Positions 37,279 through 46,416 are shown, numbered from the stretch's first letter. The stretch: 64,000 nt of DNA from Eubacterium sp. (GCA_017430325.1 JAFRNE010000011.1:97263-161262), one strand, 5' to 3'. Program-made: numbers and translations. The notes: generated from the letters alone by a model not told the origin.

Positions 37279-38428
37279 AAACAGCGGCGATGAGCCGGTT
37301 TACATGAAACTTTATAAAAAGCTCAGGGATGATATAGTCTCAGGTGTTTATGCTTACGGCAGCAGGCTTCCGTCCAAGAGAGTTCTGGCGGATGAGTCGG
37401 GTGCAAGTGTCATTACGGTCGAGCATGCGTATTTCCTTCTGATGGATGAGGGCTATATCGAAGCAAGAGAGCGAAGCGGTTATTTTGTTTCCTTCAGGAA
37501 GGATAACTGGTTTGCGGCGGTCGGGAAGATTGATGAACCGAACACTTCTGCAGAGAAAGCTGAAAAAGTAAGTGATCCTCTGATGACAGATGGTTCAGCA
37601 GATAGTTCGACAGACGGTTTGAAGGTAAAGGAAACAAGATTTCCTTTTTCGGTATTTAGCAGGACCATGCGAAGAGTTATTTCCGAATATGGTGAGGAGA
37701 TCATGCAGAAGTCTCCGAATGCAGGGCGAAAGGAGCTTCGTGAGGCACTTAAAAAATACCTTGCCAGAAGCCGTGGAATCTACGTTGATATAGATCAGAT
37801 AGTGATAGGCTCCGGTTCGGAATACCTTTATGGAATGATAACCGAGCTTCTCGGAAGAGATAAGATCTATGCGATCGAGAGACCTTCCTACAAGAAGATC
37901 GAGGAGGTCTACAGAGCGCTGGAGCTGAGCTATGAACAGCTGGAGCTTAAGCGGGACGGAATAGACAGCAGGGCTCTTTCGGAAACCGGTGCGGATGTGC
38001 TTCATACAACCCCGTTCAGAAGTTTCCCGAGTGGTGTTACTGCTTCGGCATCGAAGAGACATGAATACATCAGATGGGCAGACAGACCGGACAGGTTTAT
38101 CATTGAAGATGATTTCGAGTCGGAATTCTCTGTTTCGAGAAAACCGGTTGAAACGCTGTTTAATATGTCTACGAATGATAATGTAATATATATGAATACC
38201 TTTTCAAGGACGATATCTCCGGCTTTACGTGTAGGATATATGGTCATTCCGAAGAAGCTGGTGGATGCATTTGAGAAGAGGGTAGGATTTTATTCCTGCA
38301 CGGTACCAACCTTTGAACAGCTGGTTATTTCGGAGCTTCTGGATAGCGGCGATTTTGAGAGAAATATCAACCGTATCCGAAGAAGCATGAGGGCTGCAAA
38401 GGGTGTGAACATAGTCAATCATAAATAA
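37271..38428 (+). CDS. Truncated/degenerate MocR-type (GntR-aminotransferase) regulator
   Basis: A 385-residue protein. Residues 10-75 form a GntR winged helix (VYMKLYKKLRDDIVSGVY, then LPSKRVLADESG). An aminotransferase fold follows from about residue 115. The expected PLP lysine motif SKTLxPGLRxG reads FSRTISPALRVG, with Arg in place of Lys, and the upstream EDDYDSEF reads EDDFESEF. MocR proteins are usually 450-490 residues; this one stops soon after the large domain, so the small C-terminal subdomain is absent. It may have lost PLP dependence. Position between cobD and cbi genes suggests corrinoid control (inference). Confidence 0.8.
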   Translation: MSRNSGDEPVYMKLYKKLRDDIVSGVYAYGSRLPSKRVLADESGASVITVEHAYFLLMDEGYIEARERSGYFVSFRKDNWFAAVGKIDEPNTSAEKAEKVSDPLMTDGSADSSTDGLKVKETRFPFSVFSRTMRRVISEYGEEIMQKSPNAGRKELREALKKYLARSRGIYVDIDQIVIGSGSEYLYGMITELLGRDKIYAIERPSYKKIEEVYRALELSYEQLELKRDGIDSRALSETGADVLHTTPFRSFPSGVTASASKRHEYIRWADRPDRFIIEDDFESEFSVSRKPVETLFNMSTNDNVIYMNTFSRTISPALRVGYMVIPKKLVDAFEKRVGFYSCTVPTFEQLVISELLDSGDFERNINRIRRSMRAAKGVNIVNHK

Positions 38429-38446
38429 AGTAAAAGGAAAAGAAAC

Positions 38447-39562
38447 ATGGAAAAAGAAGTAAGTCGTGACAAAAAGATCATAAAAACAAGTATTATCGGA
38501 ATAGTGACAAATGCAGCACTTGCATCATTTAAGGCTGTGGTGGGACTTTTGTCCAACTCCATTGCTATCGTTATGGATGCGGTAAACAACCTGTCAGATG
38601 CAGCAAGCTCAGTCATTACAATAGTAGGAACAAAGCTGGCAGGAAAGGAAGCGGACAGAAAGCATCCGTTCGGATACGGAAGAATAGAATATCTTTCGGC
38701 AATGCTCATCTCGATGCTTGTACTTTATGCCGGAGTAACTGCCTGCGTTGAATCGGTGAAGAAGATAATCCATCCGGCAACACCGGATTATTCAGCAGTA
38801 ACACTGATCATTGTTGCAGTTGCTGTAGTGGTAAAGATAGTACTTGGAAGATATGTTAAGGGAGTCGGTGAAAAGGTAAATTCAGATTCTCTTGTGAACT
38901 CCGGAGAGGATGCAATGATGGATTCGGTAATATCTGCATCAACTCTTCTGGCAGCTGCGATCTATCTTATTTTCGATGTTTCCCTTGAGGCATATCTCGG
39001 TGTGATAATCGCACTTGTTATTGTCAAGGCAGGACTTGAAATGCTCAGCGATACACTGTCGAAGATACTCGGTGAGATGGCAGATTCACAGCTTGCGAAG
39101 GAGATCAAGGAGACGGTAAGAAGCTTTCCTGATGTCAGCGGAGCATACGATCTGATACTTCACAATTACGGACCTGATTCATATAACGGTTCGGTTCATG
39201 TTACCGTGCCTGACACAATGACTATGGATGAGCTGGACAGACTTACCAGAAAAATACAGGCAGAGGTATATAAGAAACATAATGTTCTTCTCACAGCGGT
39301 CGGTATTTATTCACACAATACACAGGATCGGGCTGCAATAGCTACAAGAGAAAATGTTTCGAGGATCGTTACTGCATTTGAAAGTGTAAAACAGATGCAT
39401 GGCTTCTATATGGATAACGAAGAGAAGAGCATGCGTTTTGATATAGTAGTGAGCTTTGATGAAGCGGACCGCGGACAGCTTTACAGGGATGTTCGCGCGG
39501 CGGTTGAAAAGGAATATCCGGATTATACGATACAGTTTAATCTTGATATGGATTTTTCGTAA
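38447..39562 (+). CDS. Cation diffusion facilitator family metal transporter
   Basis: A 371-residue CDF/ZitB-type exporter. The motif MDAVNNLSDAASS and HPFGYGRIEYLSA give the first metal site region, and EDAMMDSVIS in the later helix the second. About six helices are followed by a cytoplasmic dimerisation domain and an extra C-terminal ferredoxin-like part. It lies among corrinoid genes, so Co(II) is a reasonable but unproven substrate; Zn, Mn or Fe are alternatives. Confidence 0.9.
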   Translation: MEKEVSRDKKIIKTSIIGIVTNAALASFKAVVGLLSNSIAIVMDAVNNLSDAASSVITIVGTKLAGKEADRKHPFGYGRIEYLSAMLISMLVLYAGVTACVESVKKIIHPATPDYSAVTLIIVAVAVVVKIVLGRYVKGVGEKVNSDSLVNSGEDAMMDSVISASTLLAAAIYLIFDVSLEAYLGVIIALVIVKAGLEMLSDTLSKILGEMADSQLAKEIKETVRSFPDVSGAYDLILHNYGPDSYNGSVHVTVPDTMTMDELDRLTRKIQAEVYKKHNVLLTAVGIYSHNTQDRAAIATRENVSRIVTAFESVKQMHGFYMDNEEKSMRFDIVVSFDEADRGQLYRDVRAAVEKEYPDYTIQFNLDMDFS

Positions 39563-39638
39563 TAACAGGAGATTTGGTTGAAGATGAATATTATCATGTG
39601 ACATGATGGTAATAGCGTAGTATTAAGTGGAAGGTATC

Positions 39639-41543
39639 ATGGCGGAGGAGAGAACAGCAGAAAACAGAATAGAGATCGTTAAACCTGAGGATATCGAGAA
39701 GAGAAGCTTCGAGATCATCAGGGAAGAGCTGACTGCCATGGGTATAACTCTGCCTGAAGAAGAGGATAAGATCATCAGAAGATGTATCCATACCAGTGCG
39801 GATTTTGATTATGCAAGGACTCTTAAGTTTTCGGAGAATGCGGCGGCAATCTGCAGGAAGCTCATCATTAACGGGGCAAATATCATTACCGATACAAATA
39901 TGTCCAAGGCCGGCATCAACGAGAAGAAGCTTTCAGCATTTGGCGGTAAGGTGTACTGCTTCATGGCTGACCCGGATGTTGCGAGGGAAGCTAAGGAGAG
40001 AGGCGTTACGAGGGCAACTGTCAGTATGGAGAGAGCTGCAAAGCTTCCGGGCAGGAAAATATTTGCTGTTGGAAATGCACCGACTGCACTTATCAGGCTT
40101 CATGAGATGATCGTGGCAGGAACCTTCAGACCGGACTTTGTGATCGGTGTTCCTGTTGGCTTTGTGAATGTAGAGGCTGCCAAGGAGCTGATCATGTCGA
40201 CCGACGTTCCTTATATAGTAAATGCAGGCAGGAAGGGCGGAAGTAATATTGCAGCAGCTATCTGCAATGCTCTTCTGTATGATCTGAGATACGGTTTTAC
40301 CACAGGTAGCTGTGCTGCGGCTGCATCGAAGGCGGCGGCTTATATGCTGCTTTCCGGACAGGAGAAAAAGAAGATAACCATAGAAACTCCGAAGGGTATT
40401 CCTTACGAAACGGAAATCCTTGATATAAAGAGAAGTGAGAATGTTGTCAGATGTGCAGTGAAGAAATACTCGGGGGATGATCCGGATATCACTGATGGGA
40501 TGATGATATATTCGAGAGTTTCGTTTGAGGATGTGGCGGCTGATGGTGAAAATGATAGCATTGATATAGAGTTATCCGATGATCGTAGTAAGAGTGATAT
40601 TAAGAGAGAATGCTCATCGATTAAGATAACAGGCGGCGAAGGAATAGGCCGTGTGACTCTTCCGGGACTTGACCAGCCGGTTGGTGAATATGCGATAAAT
40701 CACGTGCCTCGCGAGATGATAACTAAAGAGGTTGGCGAAGTCTGCGATGTATTTGATAATAGGAGAGGACTTCTGGTTGAAATATCTGCGCCGGAGGGAA
40801 AGAAGGCTGCAGAGAAAACCTTCAATCCAAGGCTTGGTATAGTGGATGGTATTTCTATACTCGGAACCTCCGGGATAGTTGAGCCTATGAGCGAGAAGGC
40901 TATCCTTGATACCATAAGGACTGAGCTTTCGGTTCACAAGGCCCAGGGCGAAGAGAAGGTTGTCGTTTCGCCTGGCAATTACGGACTGGATTTTATTAAA
41001 AAACATTATGATTATGATCTGAACAAGGCTGTGAAATGCAGTAACTTCATCGGTGATACGGTCAAGGCCGCAGAGGAGATGGGCTTTAAGAGCTTCATCC
41101 TGATCGGGCATATCGGTAAGCTTGTTAAGCTTGCAGGCGGAATGCTAAATACACATTCAAAATACGGTGACAACCGTATGCAGGTTATTTCAGAAGAGGC
41201 GCTGAAGGCGGGAGTGCCGCAGAAGGTCTGTGAGGAGATCATGGGCTGTATTTCCACGGATGCCGCGATAGAGGTTTTGAAGAGATACGAGGCTGAAAAT
41301 GCTGCGGGTGATGTTAATAAACCGGAGGATCCGTCGGGTGATACCAACAATATCCCTGAGTACGCTGATAATGGTATTAATTGTAAAAAGGCGGACGGTA
41401 CGATGAATATCATTATGGACAGTATCTGCCACAGGATAGTGGAAGTTTTGAATGGTGTTATTTCGAATGATATGATGATCTCGGTTGTGATGTTCTCGAA
41501 TGTTTATGGACTTCTTGCCGAAACACCGGATGTTGAAATATAA
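39639..41543 (+). CDS. cbiCD: CbiC-CbiD fusion: precorrin-8X methylmutase and cobalt-precorrin-5B C1-methyltransferase
   Basis: A 634-residue fusion. Residues 1 to about 212 are CbiC-like (the conserved histidine is likely in RCIHTSADFDY, with TDTNM and the GxPVGFVN motif), moving a methyl group to give cobyrinic acid. From about 217 the CbiD domain starts at YGFTTGSCAAAASKAAAY. A ten-residue repeat (AGDVNKPEDP, SGDTNNIPEY) is inserted near residue 556. The ATG at 39639 with GGAAGG upstream is preferred over a GTG at 39627. The two enzymes act at non-consecutive steps. Confidence 0.93.
   Translation: MAEERTAENRIEIVKPEDIEKRSFEIIREELTAMGITLPEEEDKIIRRCIHTSADFDYARTLKFSENAAAICRKLIINGANIITDTNMSKAGINEKKLSAFGGKVYCFMADPDVAREAKERGVTRATVSMERAAKLPGRKIFAVGNAPTALIRLHEMIVAGTFRPDFVIGVPVGFVNVEAAKELIMSTDVPYIVNAGRKGGSNIAAAICNALLYDLRYGFTTGSCAAAASKAAAYMLLSGQEKKKITIETPKGIPYETEILDIKRSENVVRCAVKKYSGDDPDITDGMMIYSRVSFEDVAADGENDSIDIELSDDRSKSDIKRECSSIKITGGEGIGRVTLPGLDQPVGEYAINHVPREMITKEVGEVCDVFDNRRGLLVEISAPEGKKAAEKTFNPRLGIVDGISILGTSGIVEPMSEKAILDTIRTELSVHKAQGEEKVVVSPGNYGLDFIKKHYDYDLNKAVKCSNFIGDTVKAAEEMGFKSFILIGHIGKLVKLAGGMLNTHSKYGDNRMQVISEEALKAGVPQKVCEEIMGCISTDAAIEVLKRYEAENAAGDVNKPEDPSGDTNNIPEYADNGINCKKADGTMNIIMDSICHRIVEVLNGVISNDMMISVVMFSNVYGLLAETPDVEI
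41304..41363 (+). repeat. 30-bp in-frame duplication in the cbiD part
   Basis: Two 30-bp units start GCGGGTGAT (41304) and TCGGGTGAT (41334); a third degenerate unit begins near 41364 with GCTGATAAT. They encode AGDVNKPEDP and SGDTNNIPEY in a hydrophilic insertion. Confidence 0.55.
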
Positions 41544-41591
41544 AATGGTTTTGGAACTGACAGAATAAGGTTTGCTGTTGGAGGAAATACG

Positions 41592-41792
41592 ATGGATATA
41601 GCAAAAACAATAAGAGGGTTACGCGAAAGCGTCGGAGAAAACAGAAGACAGTTTTCGGAGCATACAGGTATCCCGGTTCGTACGCTGGAGGATTGGGAGG
41701 CAGGCAGACGTACACCACCTGAATATATTCCGCGTCTGATCTCATATCAGCTGGAATATGAAAAGTTTACACAGAAAAAGGAAGAGAAATAA
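41592..41792 (+). CDS. Small XRE-like helix-turn-helix protein
   Basis: A 66-residue protein that is almost entirely one HTH domain: NRRQFSEHTGIPVRTLEDWEAGRRTPP. It has a strong GGAGG site 48 bp after cbiCD and its stop overlaps the cbiFG start (TAATG). Such tiny XRE proteins are common in clostridia, but this position inside a corrinoid operon is unusual. It could autoregulate the operon or be a passenger. Confidence 0.8.
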   Translation: MDIAKTIRGLRESVGENRRQFSEHTGIPVRTLEDWEAGRRTPPEYIPRLISYQLEYEKFTQKKEEK

Positions 41793-43633
41793 TGGTTCAT
41801 TTTGTTGGCGCCGGTTCGGGAGCCGTTGATCTTATCACGGTCCGGGGCGCAGAGCTTTTGAAAAAAGCAGATGTTATCATTTATGCAGGCTCGCTGGTTA
41901 ACAGGGAGCTGCTTTCCTATGCAAAGAAAGAGTCTGTTATTTATGACAGCAAGGATATGACACTGCCGGATGTGATAAGTGTTATGAAGGAAGCTGTGGA
42001 GAAAGGACTTGAGGTGGTAAGACTTCATACCGGAGAGCCAAGCATATACGGCGCTGTCCGTGAGCAGATGGATGAACTGGACAAGCTGGGTATAGAATAC
42101 GATTCCTGTCCGGGGGTCACTGCAGCCTTTGGTGCAGCGGCAGCTCTGAATCTTGAATATACACTTCCGGATGTTTCGCAGTCCCTTATCATAACCAGAA
42201 TGGAAGGACGCACCGCAGTTCCTGAGGGTGAGGATATAGAGAGCTTTGCGGCACATCAGGCATCGATGGCTATTTATCTCAGCGCAGGAATGATGGATAA
42301 GCTCTCTGCTAGGCTCATCAACGGCGGATATAAGCCGGACACACCAGCAGCCATCGTATATAAAGCAACCTGGCCGGATGAAAAGAAGGTCGTTACAACA
42401 GTCGCACAGCTTGCTGAAGCAGCTGCAGAGAACAATATAAAGAATCTTGCGGTTGTTCTTGTGGGAGATGCGGTAGGACATGAAAAATACGATAAGTCAA
42501 AATTGTATTCGCCTGATTTTTCGACTGAATTCAGAGCGGCTGATACGAAAGAAAAGAGTGAAACCATAATCTGTGGCAGGGTCGTTAACAGATATCCGGA
42601 GGCGGATATATTTGTATTTACCGACAGGGCTGAGGCGCTGGCCGGAAAGATAAAAGATCAGATGACTGAGCTTGGAAATATCAGCACGTCTGTATTCAGA
42701 AGTCATATGGATGAGGTGAAGAAGAGGCTCAGCTTCAGTTTTGAGGAGAAGAGGGCGGTCATATTTGTCTCGGCTTCCGGAATTGCCGTAAGATGTACAG
42801 CAGACTTTGTTAAGGATAAGCTTTGCGACAGTCCGGTCATTGTCATCAGCGAGGATGGCAGGTATGTGATACCGCTTCTTTCGGGACATATCGGTGGAGC
42901 CAATGAGCTTGCCTCTGAGCTTGCTGACAGGATGGGAGCCTTCAAGGTTATAACAACCGCGACCGATATCAGCGGCGGCTTCCAGCTGGATAATTATGCA
43001 AAGAGTCACCATCTGCATATCGCTGACAGAAACCTGATCAGGAATGTGGCTGCTGAGTCACTGGCGGATAAATATCAGGAACAGGGTGACTCGGATGGTG
43101 CTGATAAAAATAATGAGCAAAATAATGATCGTAAAAATGTTGATGGCATAAAGATATCATCGGTTGATGATATTGATAAATATATAGATAAAATGATAGA
43201 AGCAGGCGGGCTTGTTCCAAAGATTTATTATCTTGGTATCGGCTGTCGCAGGAATAAACCTTATGGAGATATAAAGACAGCGATCGAGAGTTTTCTTGCG
43301 GATAATAAGGTAGATATAAACAGGCTGGCGGCCATAGCTTCAATAGATATAAAGAAGGATGAAGAGGGCATCAGACGCTGGGCCGGCAAGGAGAGAATAC
43401 CTTTTGTGGTATTTAGTGCTGAGGAACTGAATTCACTGGGTGAAGGCTTCAGCAGTTCCGAAACCGTGTTGGAGAAGGTCGGAGTGGATAATGTCTGTGA
43501 GAGAGCGGCTGTTGCAGCGGCTGTAAAGTTTGCCGGTGAAGGAAACTGTGGCGAAAGCCTTATGGTGAAGAAGACTGTATTTGAGGGTATCACTCTGGCG
43601 CTTGCCTGTGACAGAAGAAATAACAGAGGATAA
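41792..43633 (+). CDS. cbiFG: CbiF-CbiG fusion: cobalt-precorrin-4 C11-methyltransferase and cobalt-precorrin-5A hydrolase
   Basis: A 613-residue fusion. Residues 1 to about 250 are a SAM-dependent tetrapyrrole methylase (VHFVGAGSGAVDLITVRG, then LHTGEPSIYGAVREQM and GVTAAFGAAAAL). From about 268 the CbiG part follows, with VSASGIAVRC, PLLSGHIGGANELA and the C-terminal YYLGIGCRRNKP domain. These are consecutive steps (C11 methylation, then ring-A lactone opening with loss of acetaldehyde). An Asp/Asn-rich linker near 430-455 separates CbiG subdomains. Confidence 0.94.
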   Translation: MVHFVGAGSGAVDLITVRGAELLKKADVIIYAGSLVNRELLSYAKKESVIYDSKDMTLPDVISVMKEAVEKGLEVVRLHTGEPSIYGAVREQMDELDKLGIEYDSCPGVTAAFGAAAALNLEYTLPDVSQSLIITRMEGRTAVPEGEDIESFAAHQASMAIYLSAGMMDKLSARLINGGYKPDTPAAIVYKATWPDEKKVVTTVAQLAEAAAENNIKNLAVVLVGDAVGHEKYDKSKLYSPDFSTEFRAADTKEKSETIICGRVVNRYPEADIFVFTDRAEALAGKIKDQMTELGNISTSVFRSHMDEVKKRLSFSFEEKRAVIFVSASGIAVRCTADFVKDKLCDSPVIVISEDGRYVIPLLSGHIGGANELASELADRMGAFKVITTATDISGGFQLDNYAKSHHLHIADRNLIRNVAAESLADKYQEQGDSDGADKNNEQNNDRKNVDGIKISSVDDIDKYIDKMIEAGGLVPKIYYLGIGCRRNKPYGDIKTAIESFLADNKVDINRLAAIASIDIKKDEEGIRRWAGKERIPFVVFSAEELNSLGEGFSSSETVLEKVGVDNVCERAAVAAAVKFAGEGNCGESLMVKKTVFEGITLALACDRRNNRG

Positions 43634-43637
43634 ATAA

Positions 43638-44384
43638 ATGTCTGGAAATGATGATAAAAATATCATATACATAGTTGGAATCGGTCCGGGAGACATATCC
43701 ATGATGACCGGCGAGGTTGTTGATACGATAAAGGAATGTGATGCGATTGTCGGTTATCCGGTTTATCTAAGGCTTATCGAAAGCCTGACGGAGGGAAAGG
43801 AACTGATATCGACTCCGATGAAGCAGGAGATTGAACGCTGCAGGATAGCTTATGAGGAGGCCGGCAAGGGAAAGAAGGTTGCGGTGGTATCGAGCGGTGA
43901 CGCCGGTATTTACGGCATGGCTTCTCTGATGTATGAGCTGCTGCCGGAATATCCCGGAACAGAGCTTTATGTTATGGCAGGGATAACCGCGGCGAACAGC
44001 GGTGCGGCTGTTCTTGGAGCACCACTTTCAGGAGACTTTGCGGTTATCAGTATGAGCGACCTGCTGACACCTTTTGAGCTGATAGAGAGAAGGCTTCGTG
44101 TGGCTGCGGGAGCGGATATGGTGATCGTGCTCTACAATCCTTCAAGCCATAAGAGGAAGGATTATCTGGCGAAGGCCTGCGAGATCATTCAGGATATCGT
44201 GCCTGCTGACAGAGCCTGCGGTTATGTAAAAAATATAGGAAGAGAAGGCCAGGAGGCAGTTGCCCTCAGTTTCGGCGAGCTTCGCGTCACTGAGGTTGAT
44301 ATGTTTACGACGGTCTATATCGGTAATAGTATGAGCTATATTGAAGGCGGAAAGATGATCACGAGACGTGGTTATCGCAAATAA
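43638..44384 (+). CDS. cbiH: Cobalt-precorrin-3 C17-methyltransferase
   Basis: A 248-residue SAM-dependent methylase of the CobJ/CbiH group. The N-terminus YIVGIGPGDISMMT, then SSGDAGIYGMASLMYE and GITAANSGAAVLGAPL, are diagnostic. It lies four bases after the cbiFG stop. The methylation of C17 with ring contraction is assigned from family knowledge. Confidence 0.94.
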   Translation: MSGNDDKNIIYIVGIGPGDISMMTGEVVDTIKECDAIVGYPVYLRLIESLTEGKELISTPMKQEIERCRIAYEEAGKGKKVAVVSSGDAGIYGMASLMYELLPEYPGTELYVMAGITAANSGAAVLGAPLSGDFAVISMSDLLTPFELIERRLRVAAGADMVIVLYNPSSHKRKDYLAKACEIIQDIVPADRACGYVKNIGREGQEAVALSFGELRVTEVDMFTTVYIGNSMSYIEGGKMITRRGYRK

Positions 44385-44477
44385 GCTGTGCGCATTGAGG
44401 TATCGATTCCACAGCGTAGTAGATCGGTCGGTTCGATATGACATTTTGCTGCAGTATCGGGATCATAATATAACAGG
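44370..44477 (+). repeat. Very degenerate repeat from cbiH 3' end (weak)
   Basis: GGTTATCG (44370, last cbiH codons), GGTATCG (44399), GGTTCG (44430) and GTATCG (44454) recur at 29, 31 and 24 bp. Flanking similarity is low, so this is a weak example of the pattern seen at cobS and cbiA. Otherwise the 102-bp gap holds only the cbiJ ribosome binding site. Confidence 0.3.
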
Positions 44478-44486
44478 AGTTTTGTT

Positions 44487-45269
44487 GTGAATATTCTCAT
44501 ATTTGGTGGGACAACTGAAGGAAGAGTGCTTTCGGAGAAGCTGGCCGAGAGAGATACAGCTGATACTATCATTGTGTCTGTTGCCTCCGATTACGGCGAG
44601 GAGATGCTGCGCGGGATAGAGGGTGTCACTGTTCATGTCGGAAGGATGGACAAGAGCGAGATGACTGCATTCTATAAAGAGAAGCAGATCGATATCGTGG
44701 TTGATGCCACACATCCTTTTGCAATCGAGGTGACTGAAAATATCAAGGCTTCAGCTGCCGAATATGGTATCAGATATTTACGCCTGAAGAGAGCAGAGGA
44801 AGCTGTGAAGGAGAACTGCAACAGATTCTTTAGTTCCTGTGAGGCTGCAGCCACCGAGCTTTGTAAAATATACGATCCAACAATTGATGATGCAGGAAAT
44901 ATCCTTCTAACAACCGGCAGCAAGGAACTTGGGGTATTTGCTTCAAGGCTGAAAAAAGATAAGCTTTTTGTGAGAGTTATCCCAACGGAAAGCAGTATCG
45001 AAAAGTGCAGGACGGAAGGGATAGATGAGGAGCATATCATCGCCCTGAAGGGACCTTTTTCCGAAGAAACAAATATAGAACATATCAGAAAATACAATAT
45101 AAAATATCTTGTCACCAAGGAGAGCGGTGCCGGCAGCGGCTATGCTGAGAAACTGTCTGCGGCTGAGAAAGAGGGCGTAACTGTATTTGTCATAAGACGC
45201 CCTGAGGACGAAGGACTTTCCATGGATGAGGTACTGATCACACTTGCCAAGATGGGACAGGGCATATGA
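44487..45269 (+). CDS. cbiJ: Cobalt-precorrin-6A reductase
   Basis: A 260-residue CobK/CbiJ-type reductase. The N-terminal NILIFGGTTEGRVLSEKL binds the nucleotide; VDATHPFAIEVTENI and LLTTGSKEL are family motifs. Translation starts at GTG, with CAGGAG seven bases upstream. It is the last gene of the second corrinoid block; a strong terminator lies 138 bp downstream. Confidence 0.94.
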   Translation: MNILIFGGTTEGRVLSEKLAERDTADTIIVSVASDYGEEMLRGIEGVTVHVGRMDKSEMTAFYKEKQIDIVVDATHPFAIEVTENIKASAAEYGIRYLRLKRAEEAVKENCNRFFSSCEAAATELCKIYDPTIDDAGNILLTTGSKELGVFASRLKKDKLFVRVIPTESSIEKCRTEGIDEEHIIALKGPFSEETNIEHIRKYNIKYLVTKESGAGSGYAEKLSAAEKEGVTVFVIRRPEDEGLSMDEVLITLAKMGQGI

Positions 45270-45406
45270 AGCCTGCTTTCTGGGGATCATTGAACAGGAT
45301 ACGGATATGATTCCTTTTGCCAGGATTAACCAGCCCTGCCAGAATGAGGATGTTACGGCGAGACATATAAAAATGTCATAAGTGATCTATATAAGAGATT
45401 TATATA

Positions 45407-45436
45407 AGAGAAGTCTATAACGGACTTCTCTTTTTT
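45407..45436 (+). terminator. Intrinsic terminator after cbiJ
   Basis: AGAGAAGTC and GACTTCTCT form a 9-bp perfect stem around a 7-nt loop, followed by a T-run. It should end the cobD-cbiJ transcript. Confidence 0.88.
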
Positions 45437-45487
45437 AGTGCGTAAAAAAATATGTCTCATAAGATAATACAGTGTATTTTTCAAAAC

Positions 45488-45501
45488 ATGACTTTAGTCA
45501 T
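45488..45501 (+). promoter_or_regulatory. Palindrome ATGACT-TT-AGTCAT, candidate response-regulator operator
   Basis: A perfect 6-bp inverted repeat with a 2-bp centre. It contains ACT-N2-AGT, the type of half-site pair described for VraR-like NarL/LuxR regulators. It lies next to candidate promoter elements TTGATT (45503) and TACAAA (45525), and upstream of a second imperfect dyad AGTATT/AATACT at 45530-45551. The operon encodes a NarL-type regulator, so autoregulation is plausible. Confidence 0.45.
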
Positions 45502-45502
45502 A

Positions 45503-45530
45503 TTGATTATGTTTCTTTCTTCACTACAAA
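45503..45530 (+). promoter_or_regulatory. Candidate promoter of the ABC/two-component operon
   Basis: TTGATT, 16-bp spacer, TACAAA. An alternative is TTTACA (45534-45539), 17-bp spacer, TACAAC (45557-45562). Both are imperfect and I cannot choose between them. Confidence 0.35.
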
Positions 45531-45654
45531 GTATTTACAGTATGTAATACTATCATTACAACGAAAGAAATAACAGGGCAGACGTGAAAACAGGCAGTTG
45601 AAGCGATAAGAACAGATGAAATAAAAATAAACAGATTAAAACAGGAGAGGCGAA

Positions 45655-46407
45655 ATGGAAACAATCTTAAAAACCAAAGATCTTACAAAAAAATACGGTA
45701 ACAAGATCGTAGTTGATAACCTTAATATCGAGATCAAAAAAGGAGAGATTTTCGGACTTCTCGGACCGAACGGTGCTGGAAAGAGCACGACCATGAATAT
45801 GATCTGCGATGTCATAAAGCCGACCCTGGGAAGTATCGAGATCATGGGCAAGGAGCTGAAGAAGGACAGAAAGAAGATCCTTTCTAAGATCGGTTACATC
45901 CCACAGGAGCTTGCGATTCATGGAAACCTCAAGGCCTGGGAAAATGTAGAGCTTTTCACTTCGCTTTACGGTATCAAGGGTGAGGAGCTGAAGAAAGCAA
46001 TAGATGAATCTCTTGAATATGTTGAGCTTTCTGAAAGAAGAAATGATTATTCCAGGAATTTTTCAGGAGGTATGAACAGAAGACTGAATATAGCCTGTGC
46101 GATCGGACATCATCCGGAGCTTCTTATCTTCGATGAGCCCACAGTAGGTATCGACCCGCAGTCAAGAAACTTCATCCTGAATAAGATCAAGGAATCCAAC
46201 AGGAACGGTGCAACAGTCATCTACACCAGTCATTATATGGAAGAGGTTGAAGCAATCTGCACCAGGATAGCAATCATGGATAACGGAAATATCATAGCCT
46301 GCGGAACAAGCGAGGAGCTTAAAAAGCTTGTAGTTGATGATACAGAGAAGATAACACTTGAAGAAGTATTTCTTACTCTTACCGGTAAGAAGCTGAGAGA
46401 TTTTTAA
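45655..46407 (+). CDS. ABC transporter ATP-binding protein
   Basis: A 250-residue ABC-2 type exporter ATPase. Walker A is GPNGAGKST, the signature FSGGMNRRL and Walker B LLIFDEP, with TSHYMEEVE carrying the switch histidine. It has a GGAGAGG site and is followed at 9 bp by the first permease. Two permeases, a DesK-like kinase and a NarL-type regulator follow, an arrangement typical of envelope-stress or antimicrobial-peptide exporters (inference). Confidence 0.93.
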   Translation: METILKTKDLTKKYGNKIVVDNLNIEIKKGEIFGLLGPNGAGKSTTMNMICDVIKPTLGSIEIMGKELKKDRKKILSKIGYIPQELAIHGNLKAWENVELFTSLYGIKGEELKKAIDESLEYVELSERRNDYSRNFSGGMNRRLNIACAIGHHPELLIFDEPTVGIDPQSRNFILNKIKESNRNGATVIYTSHYMEEVEAICTRIAIMDNGNIIACGTSEELKKLVVDDTEKITLEEVFLTLTGKKLRDF

Positions 46408-46416
46408 GGAGACGTC

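Larger units (their letters stand above)
45270..45654 (+). other. 385-bp intergenic control region
   Basis: This is the only gap above 300 bp. It holds an intrinsic terminator for the corrinoid block (45407-45436), a perfect short palindrome (45488-45501), candidate promoter elements near 45503-45562 and the GGAGAGG site of the ABC ATPase. I see no coding potential or known RNA in 45270-45400. Confidence 0.7.

Noticed and set aside
41747..42481. 244-codon minus-strand open frame
   Set aside because: Shadow of the well-supported XRE and cbiFG genes; codon pattern and lack of a ribosome binding site argue against it.
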